From Alphaproteobacteria bacterium (GTDB lineage: Bacteria > Pseudomonadota > Alphaproteobacteria > Sphingomonadales > Sphingomonadaceae): a stretch of DNA of 64,000 nucleotides. The notes beneath the pieces were generated by a model that saw nothing but the letters and a program-made list of their open reading frames with translations, searched no databases and was not told where the DNA came from. The DNA is taken from positions 372,001-436,000 of the forward strand of contig JAHJIJ010000015.1 of the NCBI GenBank assembly GCA_018823325.1, read 5' to 3'. Of the stretch, positions 57,638 to 64,000 are shown one piece after another. Within the stretch, counting starts at the first letter, position 1; each line of letters starts with the position of its first letter. The translations under genes were made by a program, and so were the position numbers.

Positions 57638-58591
57638 ATGTCCGGCCCCTCCCCGCAATCGCCCGAGGCGCGGCGCCGCCGGCTAAAGGATCGGCGGGAG
57701 CGCCTGCGCGCGGAGATTGAGCGCAGCCGTTGGGCGAGCCGGGCTTGGAGCGTGATCAAGCGCGTTGCGGTTGGCGTGTATAGCGACGGCTTCATCCACG
57801 CCGGCAATCTCGCTTATCTGACTCTTGTCGCCGTGTTCCCCTTCTTCATTCTCGCTGCCGCCATGGCGCAGATCCTCGGGCGCACCAGAGCCGGGCTGGA
57901 GACGGTCAACGGCTTTCTGCTTACGGTGCCGCCAAGCGTCGCCGAGGTCCTGCGGCCCGCCATCACAGACGTGCTGGAAGCGAGAACGGGGCCATTGCTC
58001 TGGTTCGGCGCGATCATCGGCCTCTGGACTGTCGGCAGCCTCATCGAGACGATCCGCGACATCCTTCGCCGGGCTTATGGCACGCGCTCGACATCGCCCT
58101 TCTGGCATTACCGGTTGCGCGCGATGGGTATCATCGTGCTCAGCGTCTTTGGCGCATTGCTTGCACTCTCCCTGCAGGTCTTGCTGGTCGCGGCCGAGAC
58201 GCTGGTGGAGCAGCTGTTGCCGGGTAGCGACGCGGCCTTTGCCATTCTGACCGCAAGTCGCCTCGTGCCGGCAGCTATGCTTTATCTCGCACTTTACTTC
58301 ATTTTTGCGGCGCTGACGCCCAGCCGTTATCGCGCGAAACGGTTCCCGAAATGGCCCGGCGCCGCGTTCACCGCGAGCTGGTGGTACGGCACTTCGTTGT
58401 TGCTGCCGCTCTTCCTTTCGAACATTGGCAGCTACAGCCTCACCTACGGCGGGCTGGCCGGCGCGATGATCACCCTCATTTTTTTCTTCATCATTGGGCT
58501 TGGCGTGGTAATTGGCGCCGAACTCAACGCCGCGCTGGCGGACTTCCCGGACGGGGAAGAACCGGCGGAAGAGACGGAGGATCCACTATAA
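57638..58591 (+). CDS. YihY/BrkB-type membrane protein
   Basis: 317 residues with ~six membrane helices. DGFIHAGNLAYLTLVAVFPFFILAAAM, TVGSLIETIRDILRRAYGT and FPKWPGAAFTASWWYGTSLLLPLFLSNIGSYSLTYGGLAGAM are typical of the YihY/BrkB family. The function of the family is unclear; it is not an RNase. The ATG at 57638 is used, a GTG one codon earlier being possible. Its stop overlaps the fabI start (TAATG). Confidence 0.88.
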   Translation: MSGPSPQSPEARRRRLKDRRERLRAEIERSRWASRAWSVIKRVAVGVYSDGFIHAGNLAYLTLVAVFPFFILAAAMAQILGRTRAGLETVNGFLLTVPPSVAEVLRPAITDVLEARTGPLLWFGAIIGLWTVGSLIETIRDILRRAYGTRSTSPFWHYRLRAMGIIVLSVFGALLALSLQVLLVAAETLVEQLLPGSDAAFAILTASRLVPAAMLYLALYFIFAALTPSRYRAKRFPKWPGAAFTASWWYGTSLLLPLFLSNIGSYSLTYGGLAGAMITLIFFFIIGLGVVIGAELNAALADFPDGEEPAEETEDPL

Positions 58592-59400
58592 TGACAGGCC
58601 TCATGGCCGGCAAACGCGGCCTCATCATGGGGTTGGCCAACGACAAGTCGCTGGCCTGGGGCATTGCCAAGGCACTTCATGCGCAGGGCGCGCAGATGGC
58701 ATTCTCCTATCTCGGAGAAGCCTTGGAACGGCGCGTGCGCCCACTCGCTGCGGAAGTCGGGTCCGATTTCCTGCTCTCCTGCGACGTTTCGGACATGGCG
58801 TCGGTCGACGCCTGCTTCGAGGGTCTCGCTGAACGCTGGCCGACCATCGACTTTCTCGTCCACGCCATCGGCTTCTCGGACAAGAATGAGCTGCGCGGCG
58901 GCTATGTCGATACCAGCCTCGAGAACTTCCTGCTGACGATGAATGTCTCGGCATATAGTCTCGTGGCCGTCACCAAGCGGGCCGTGCCGATGATGAGCGC
59001 CGGTGGCTCAATCCTCACGCTCACTTATTATGGCGCGGAGAAGGTGATCCCGCACTATAACGTCATGGGCGTGGCAAAGGCCGCGCTGGAGACGAGCGTC
59101 AAATATCTCGCCATGGACCTGGGGCCGCAGAACATCCGCGTGAACGCGGTGTCCGCAGGGCCGATCAAGACTCTGGCGGCATCCGGCATTGGCGACTTCC
59201 GTTACATCCTCAAGTGGAACGAGCTGAACTCGCCGTTGCGGCGCAACGTGACGATTGAAGACGTTGGTGGGGCCGGGCTCTATCTGCTGTCCGATCTCGC
59301 CTCCGGCGTGACGGGTGAGATCCACCATGTCGATGCCGGCTACAATGTCATCGGCATGAAGGCAGAGGACGCACCGGACATCGCGCTGGACAAGGGATGA
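58591..59400 (+). CDS. fabI: Enoyl-[acyl-carrier-protein] reductase (NADH)
   Basis: 269 residues, SDR family FabI. GLANDKSLAWGIAKAL is the nucleotide motif, and ILTLTYYGAEKVIPHYNVMGVAKAAL has the Y-x6-K catalytic pair. AGPIKTLAASGIGDF and DAGYNVIGM complete the identification. It reduces trans-2-enoyl-ACP in fatty-acid elongation. One-base overlap with the YihY-like gene. aroC follows after 52 bp. Confidence 0.96.
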   Translation: MTGLMAGKRGLIMGLANDKSLAWGIAKALHAQGAQMAFSYLGEALERRVRPLAAEVGSDFLLSCDVSDMASVDACFEGLAERWPTIDFLVHAIGFSDKNELRGGYVDTSLENFLLTMNVSAYSLVAVTKRAVPMMSAGGSILTLTYYGAEKVIPHYNVMGVAKAALETSVKYLAMDLGPQNIRVNAVSAGPIKTLAASGIGDFRYILKWNELNSPLRRNVTIEDVGGAGLYLLSDLASGVTGEIHHVDAGYNVIGMKAEDAPDIALDKG

Positions 59401-59452
59401 CCGCGCGGGCACCCGTCAGCGCTAAGTTGCCAATCCGGTTCGGCAGGAACGC

Positions 59453-60523
59453 ATGAGCTTCAACACCTTCGGGCGGGTCTTCCGCTTCACCAGCTGGGGC
59501 GAGAGCCATGGGCCGGCCATCGGGGCGGTGGTGGACGGCTGCCCGCCCGGCATTGCCCTGACCGAATCCGACATCCAGCCCTGGCTGGACAAGCGCCGTC
59601 CCGGCACCTCGCGCTTCACCACCCAGCGGCAGGAGCCCGATCAGGTCCGCATCCTGTCCGGCGTGTTCGAGGGGAAGACGACCGGCACGCCGATCAGCCT
59701 GATGATCGAGAATGTGGACCAGCGCTCGAAGGATTATTCCGAGGTCGCGCAGGCCTATCGGCCGGGTCACGCCGATTATGCTTATGATGCCAAATATGGC
59801 TTGCGCGATTATCGCGGCGGCGGGCGATCCTCAGCGCGGGAGACGGCGAGCCGGGTGGCGGCCGGTGCGGTCGCACGGCTGGTCATCCCGCAGGTCGAAA
59901 TCATCGCCTATGTCAGCGAGATCGGTGGCGACGCCATCGATCCTGCGGCGTTCGACGCGAGCGAGATCGGCAACAATCCCTTTTTCTGCCCCGATCCTGC
60001 AGCAGCCGCGCGCTGGGAGGCGCTGGTCGATGCCGCGCGCAAGGATGGCTCCTCGCTAGGCGCCGTGGTGGAATGCGTCGCGACGGACGTGCCGGCGGGC
60101 TGGGGCGCACCGCTCTATGCCAAGCTGGACAGCGAGCTTGCCGCCGCGATGATGAGTATCAATGCCGTGAAGGGGGTCGAGATCGGCGACGGTTTCGCCG
60201 CCGCCCGCCTGCGCGGCGAGGACAATGCTGACCCCATGCGGCCGGGAAATGACGGGCGCCCCGTCTTCCTCGCCAATCATGCCGGCGGCATCGCAGGCGG
60301 GATCGCGACCGGCCAGCCAATCCGCCTGCGCGTGGCGTTCAAGCCGACCAGCTCGATCCTGATCCCACAGGAAACAGTGACGCGCGAGGGCGCGGCGGCG
60401 GACATTCGCACCAAGGGGCGGCATGATCCGTGTGTAGGCATTCGGGGCGTGCCGGTTGTGGAGGCGATGATGGCGCTGGTTCTGGCCGATCAGGCGCTGC
60501 TCCACCGGGCGCAATGCGGCTGA
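59453..60523 (+). CDS. aroC: Chorismate synthase
   Basis: 356 residues. [33 protein letters not shown] at the start, [30 protein letters not shown] with the FMN-binding arginines, and GGISGGI-type [16 protein letters not shown] are diagnostic. It makes chorismate for aromatic amino acids and folate. The last ten bases overlap the next gene. Confidence 0.97.
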   Translation: MSFNTFGRVFRFTSWGESHGPAIGAVVDGCPPGIALTESDIQPWLDKRRPGTSRFTTQRQEPDQVRILSGVFEGKTTGTPISLMIENVDQRSKDYSEVAQAYRPGHADYAYDAKYGLRDYRGGGRSSARETASRVAAGAVARLVIPQVEIIAYVSEIGGDAIDPAAFDASEIGNNPFFCPDPAAAARWEALVDAARKDGSSLGAVVECVATDVPAGWGAPLYAKLDSELAAAMMSINAVKGVEIGDGFAAARLRGEDNADPMRPGNDGRPVFLANHAGGIAGGIATGQPIRLRVAFKPTSSILIPQETVTREGAAADIRTKGRHDPCVGIRGVPVVEAMMALVLADQALLHRAQCG

Positions 60524-61104
60524 GCGCCGCCTTCGCGCTGCTCGCAATCGCGGGTTTGGCGGCCTGTGAACGTGCTCCTGATGTAACGCCGAACGAAGCC
60601 AGTGCCGCGAACGCGGTGGGCCCCGCCGTCCAGAACAGTGCCGGCAACGCTGACAATGTCAGTACCGCTCCGGACCCCCTGATGGACCGGCTGGGGCCGA
60701 TCCGCGTCGGCGCAACCATTGCGGACCTGACCGGCGAGGGCCTGGCTGTGGCCAGCCGCGACGAGCCGGTGCCCGGATCGACCTGTTCCTACGCCCGCTT
60801 CCAGGGTCTGGACGGCGTCGCCGTCATGCTGGACGGCGAACGGGTGGTACGCATCGATGTGAAGGGCCAGCAGCATGAAGGCCCGCATGGGCTGCGCGTG
60901 GGCCAGAGCGAGGCCGATGCCATCGCCCGGCTCGATGATCCGCACGTGCAGCCGCATCCTTATACCGGGCCGGAGGGGCATTATCTGGTCATGCATGACG
61001 AGGGTGCGCCATTCGGCCTGATCTCCGAGACGGACGGCAAGACCGTGCAGAGCTGGCGCATTGGCCAGTGGGAGCAGGTGCAGTGGATCGAGAGCTGCTT
61101 CTGA
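60514..61104 (+). CDS. Hypothetical lipoprotein
   Basis: 196 residues with a lipoprotein signal peptide ([18 protein letters not shown]). The mature part starts with an Asn/Ala-rich linker and then a domain with [15 protein letters not shown] and [16 protein letters not shown], two repeats of G-x-x-x-x-D/A-I-x-x-L that look like a duplicated small fold. No family is recognised. It starts inside the end of aroC. Confidence 0.65.
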   Translation: MRLSAAFALLAIAGLAACERAPDVTPNEASAANAVGPAVQNSAGNADNVSTAPDPLMDRLGPIRVGATIADLTGEGLAVASRDEPVPGSTCSYARFQGLDGVAVMLDGERVVRIDVKGQQHEGPHGLRVGQSEADAIARLDDPHVQPHPYTGPEGHYLVMHDEGAPFGLISETDGKTVQSWRIGQWEQVQWIESCF

Positions 61105-61122
61105 TGCGCCGCGCAACCCATC

Positions 61123-61548
61123 ATGGCTGATCTGCGTCAGGCCAGCACCGTGCTGCGCATCGCCACGCCGGGGCAGGCGCTGGTGGAGATCACCCGCGAC
61201 ATTGCCCGCTGGGTGGCCGATCAGGGCATGGACGAAGGACTGCTGACCGTCTTCTGCCGCCATACCTCCGCCTCGCTCACCATTCAGGAAAATGCCGCTC
61301 CCGCCGTGCAGCGCGATCTGCTCGACTGGCTGGCCCGCATGGCACCTGAAGACCATCGTTACGCACATGACGATGAAGGGCCGGACGACATGCCCGCCCA
61401 CATCCGCGCGATGCTCACGGGCGTTTCCCTCACCGTACCGCTGATCGGCGGGCGGCTTGCGCTCGGCACATGGCAGGGGATCTATCTGGTGGAGCATCGT
61501 CGCGCAGCCCACCGGCGGGACGTCGCGTTACATATTCTGGGAGCCTGA
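61123..61548 (+). CDS. Secondary thiamine-phosphate synthase/YjbQ family protein
   Basis: 141 residues of UPF0047/YjbQ. GLLTVFCRHTSASLTIQENA and DMPAHIRAMLTGVSLTVPLIGGRLALGTWQGIYLVEHR contain the conserved His and the GTWQGI motif. Some homologues have weak thiamine-phosphate synthase activity. The ATG at 61123 fits; it lies 18 bp after the lipoprotein gene. Confidence 0.92.
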   Translation: MADLRQASTVLRIATPGQALVEITRDIARWVADQGMDEGLLTVFCRHTSASLTIQENAAPAVQRDLLDWLARMAPEDHRYAHDDEGPDDMPAHIRAMLTGVSLTVPLIGGRLALGTWQGIYLVEHRRAAHRRDVALHILGA

Positions 61549-61622
61549 GCGGCGCTTTGCGCATTTGCGAAGCGTCGTGGGCGCTGTTAGCCTGACCCCG
61601 CGATGCAACAGGGGGACCAAGC

Positions 61623-62945
61623 ATGACCGAAACGGGCGCGGGCGAAGACCGCAAGGAGAGCCGCCTGCAATACTGGATGGTCGGCGGTTTCCTGGCGGGG
61701 CTGGTGCTCGGCCTGATCGTTCACAGCATCGCGGCAGACGCGCGCTGGGTGGCCATCGTCACGACATACATCACGCAGCCGATTGGCCAGATTTTCCTGC
61801 GCCTGCTGTTCATGCTGGTGATCCCCCTGCTCGTCTCCGCGCTGATCGTTGGCGTGGCGGAAATGGGCGAAGCGCGGCATCTCAAATCCATTGGCCTGCG
61901 CACGCTGGTCTACACCGTGATCGTCTCGTCCATTGCCGTCGCGGTCAGTCTGCTGGTCGTCAATCTGCTCCAGCCCGGTGCCGGCATCGACCCTGCCCTG
62001 GCGCAAAGCATGATTGCGCAGTCCTCTGCAGGTGTGGCCTCTATCGTTGACCAGGCCGGCACGTCGCCGACGGGCCTGGATGCGCTGCTTGCGATTGTGC
62101 CGACCAATTTCGTGGCGGCGATGAGTGGCAACGACATTCTGGCGGTGATGTTCTTCGCGTTGTTCTTCGGCATCGGCTTCCTGCTGGTCGATCCGGCCAA
62201 GACCGAAACGCTGCGTCGCGGGTTCGAAGGCGTGTTCGAGGTGTCGATGCGGCTCATCGGCCTGGTCATCAAGCTCGCGCCGATCGCCATCTTCTGCTTC
62301 ATGTTCAATCTCGCGGCGCTGTTCGGCTGGGAGCTGATCGGGCGCCTTTCTGCCTTCGTGTTCGTCGTGCTGCTGGCACTGGCGATCCAGATGTTCGGCG
62401 TGTTCCCACTGATCCTCCGCTTCATTGCCGGCAAGAACCCGATCGCCTTCTTCCGCGAGACGCAGGAAGCCAGCGTCATGGCTTTCGCGACCGCCTCGTC
62501 CAATGCCACGCTGCCGACATCGCTGCGGGTTGCAGAGAATAACCTCAAGCTGCCCCGCCCGATTGCGCGCTTCGTCCTCACCATCGGCGCCACCGCCAAC
62601 CAGAACGGCACTGCCATGTTCGAGGGCGTGACCGTGCTGTTCCTCGCGCAGTTCTTCGGGGTGGACCTCACACTGGGCCAGCAGTTCGTCGTGATGCTTA
62701 TCTGCATTTTGGGCGGCATCGGCACGGCGGGCGTTCCGGCCGGATCGCTACCGGTGATCGCGCTGATCCTCGGCACTGTCGGGGTGCCCCCGGCGGGGAT
62801 CGGGCTTGTGCTCGGGGTCGATCGCTTCCTCGACATGTGTCGCACGACTCTCAATGTCGTCGGCGATCTCGTCTGTGCGCAAGTCATCTCCAGCATCACC
62901 TCCAAGGACGAGCAGGAGCAGGCAGCCGGAACGCCGGTTCTCTGA
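61623..62945 (+). CDS. Dicarboxylate/amino acid:cation symporter (DAACS/GltP family)
   Basis: 440 residues with an eight-helix-plus-hairpin layout. [20 protein letters not shown] is the Ser-rich HP1 hairpin, [14 protein letters not shown] is the unwound TM7 (NxxGT) with the cation site, and [14 protein letters not shown] resembles HP2. It transports acidic amino acids or C4-dicarboxylates with Na+ or H+. The glutaminase gene follows four bases after the stop, so glutamate is a plausible cargo. Confidence 0.9.
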   Translation: MTETGAGEDRKESRLQYWMVGGFLAGLVLGLIVHSIAADARWVAIVTTYITQPIGQIFLRLLFMLVIPLLVSALIVGVAEMGEARHLKSIGLRTLVYTVIVSSIAVAVSLLVVNLLQPGAGIDPALAQSMIAQSSAGVASIVDQAGTSPTGLDALLAIVPTNFVAAMSGNDILAVMFFALFFGIGFLLVDPAKTETLRRGFEGVFEVSMRLIGLVIKLAPIAIFCFMFNLAALFGWELIGRLSAFVFVVLLALAIQMFGVFPLILRFIAGKNPIAFFRETQEASVMAFATASSNATLPTSLRVAENNLKLPRPIARFVLTIGATANQNGTAMFEGVTVLFLAQFFGVDLTLGQQFVVMLICILGGIGTAGVPAGSLPVIALILGTVGVPPAGIGLVLGVDRFLDMCRTTLNVVGDLVCAQVISSITSKDEQEQAAGTPVL

Positions 62946-62949
62946 ACCC

Positions 62950-63888
62950 GTGGAACCGCACGCCATACAATCGATCGTTGACGAGATCAGCGCCTCCATG
63001 GCTGCGGAGCAGGACCGCGGCACCGTGGCGCGTTACATTCCCGGGCTCGCCAGCATCTCCCCCGATCAGTTCGGCATGGCGGTGGTCGGTGCCGATGGCA
63101 GCCTCGCGACCGGTGGCGATGCGAAGACCAGTTTCTCGATCCAGTCGATCTCCAAGGTGTTCGCGCTCACCATGGCGCTGGGCAAGGTGGGCGACCAGCT
63201 CTGGAGCCGGGTCGGGCGCGAACCATCCGGCAATGCCTTCAATTCCATCGTCCAGCTGGAAGCCGAGCATGGCATCCCGCGCAACCCTTTCATCAATGCA
63301 GGCGCGCTGGTGGTGGCGGACGTCAACCTCTCCGGCCACATGCCGCGCGAGTCGATTGGCGAGCTGCTGCGCTTCGTGCGCTATCTGGCCGATGACGACA
63401 GCATCGCCATCGATGAAAGCGTGGCGCGGGGCGAAGCGGAGACCGGCTACAGGAACATCGCGCTCGCCAATTACATGCGCGCCTTCGGCAATATCCGCCA
63501 TGCCGTCGAGCTGGTGACGGGCTGCTATTTCCACCAGTGCGCCATTGCGATGGACTGCGTGCAGCTCGCCCGCGCCGGGCGTTTCCTGATGCTTGATGGC
63601 CGCCAGCCGGATGGTGGCCAGGTCGTCTCGGCGCGGCGGGCGCGGCGGATCAACGCGCTGATGCTCACCTGCGGCCATTATGACGCGAGCGGCGATTTCG
63701 CCTTCCGCGTCGGCATGCCGGGCAAATCCGGCGTCGGCGGCGGCATTCTTGCCGTGGTGCCGGGCAAGGCGAGCATTGCCGTCTGGTCGCCGGGCCTCAA
63801 CGAGAGCGGTAACTCCCAGCTCGGCACGCTGGCGCTGGAGCGGCTGGCGGAAGCGACCGGCTGGAGCGTATTCAGCGCGCGGACCTGA
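62950..63888 (+). CDS. glsA: Glutaminase
   Basis: 312 residues from GTG 62950 ([20 protein letters not shown]). The catalytic S-x-x-K is in [12 protein letters not shown], and [27 protein letters not shown] and [11 protein letters not shown] are the glutaminase motifs. It hydrolyses glutamine to glutamate and ammonia. A four-base gap from the symporter indicates one operon. Confidence 0.95.
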   Translation: MEPHAIQSIVDEISASMAAEQDRGTVARYIPGLASISPDQFGMAVVGADGSLATGGDAKTSFSIQSISKVFALTMALGKVGDQLWSRVGREPSGNAFNSIVQLEAEHGIPRNPFINAGALVVADVNLSGHMPRESIGELLRFVRYLADDDSIAIDESVARGEAETGYRNIALANYMRAFGNIRHAVELVTGCYFHQCAIAMDCVQLARAGRFLMLDGRQPDGGQVVSARRARRINALMLTCGHYDASGDFAFRVGMPGKSGVGGGILAVVPGKASIAVWSPGLNESGNSQLGTLALERLAEATGWSVFSART

Positions 63889-63921
63889 GCGGTCCGAGTC
63901 CCCTTCGCAGATCGTGCGCGT

Positions 63922-63951
63922 TGGTGACCGATCGGCGCACTCTGGTGACCG
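63922..63951. promoter_or_regulatory. Tandem TGGTGACCG repeats near the right edge
   Basis: TGGTGACCG occurs at 63922-63930 and 63943-63951, 21 bp apart, each followed by similar A/T-C/T-GGCG. It lies after the glutaminase stop and before a possible gene start at 63980. Possibly an operator for the following gene. Confidence 0.3.
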
Positions 63952-63979
63952 GATGGCGTCCATTCTGCGCACAAGAGGC

Positions 63980-64000
63980 ATGTCACGTGTGAAGATGCGC
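63980..64000 (+). CDS. Possible start of a further gene, cut by the window edge
   Basis: ATG at 63980 opens MSRVKMR to the edge. AAGAGG is only one base upstream, too close for a normal SD, so a later start is possible. Too little is visible to name it. Confidence 0.25.

Overview
The window is a chromosomal segment of a high-GC alphaproteobacterium, almost certainly a sphingomonad (Sphingomonas, Sphingobium, Novosphingobium or a relative). The evidence is a serine palmitoyltransferase gene paired with a dedicated acyl carrier protein, a Mg-type HemB, alphaproteobacterial ribosomal and housekeeping proteins, and the CCCTGAGCTTGTCGAAGGG palindromic repeat common in sphingomonad intergenic regions. 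I see no rRNA, tRNA, CRISPR array, insertion sequence or prophage. Genes are dense, with many ATGA/GTGA start-stop overlaps. All assignments rest on reading motifs in the translated sequence; no database search was run.

Regions. 1-17.7 kb is housekeeping: a truncated glutaminyl cyclase gene, ygfZ, pyrC, mtgA, an EVE-domain protein, an Fe(II)/2-oxoglutarate oxygenase, a folB-like gene, the DUF1285-Nudix-cca operon, a GGDEF/EAL protein, parC, an AAHS-type MFS transporter, hemB and a gamma-carbonic anhydrase. 17.8-22 kb is the ribosome/GTPase block rplU-rpmA-GNAT-obgE-proB.

22-29.3 kb is an envelope-lipid block: an extended SDR that may be the ceramide reductase (it seems to start at CTG), the sphingolipid ACP, serine palmitoyltransferase, a hybrid histidine kinase, then lptF and lptG. 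29.5-46.6 kb is flagellar. A flagellin gene diverges from a sigma-54 activator of FlbD type, followed by fliEFGHIJK, fliLMNOPQR, flhB, an unknown gene, fliD and fliS, all on the plus strand and mostly overlapping. Together they encode the MS ring, C ring, export ATPase, export gate, hook-length control, filament cap and flagellin chaperone. FliM lacks the usual CheY-binding N-terminus.

46.7-53.2 kb is more accessory: a 49-residue Gln-rich protein, an NADP-type glutamate dehydrogenase, a 557-bp stretch with no convincing gene, ung, a DUF808 membrane protein, a serine-hydrolase homologue that appears to have lost its catalytic Lys and Tyr, palindromic repeats and an unknown lipoprotein. 53.2-64 kb returns to housekeeping: phzF-like, a cation-efflux gene, pdxH, a J-domain protein, a YihY-type membrane protein, fabI, aroC, a lipoprotein, a YjbQ protein, a dicarboxylate/amino-acid symporter and glutaminase.

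The most interesting points are the sphingolipid genes beside the LptFG transporter genes, the CTG-started SDR, the FliM without a CheY-docking motif, the CGGCA/TGCCG palindromes upstream of the flagellar activator, the degenerate serine hydrolase, and a 24-codon hydrophobic ORF next to a bidirectional terminator.
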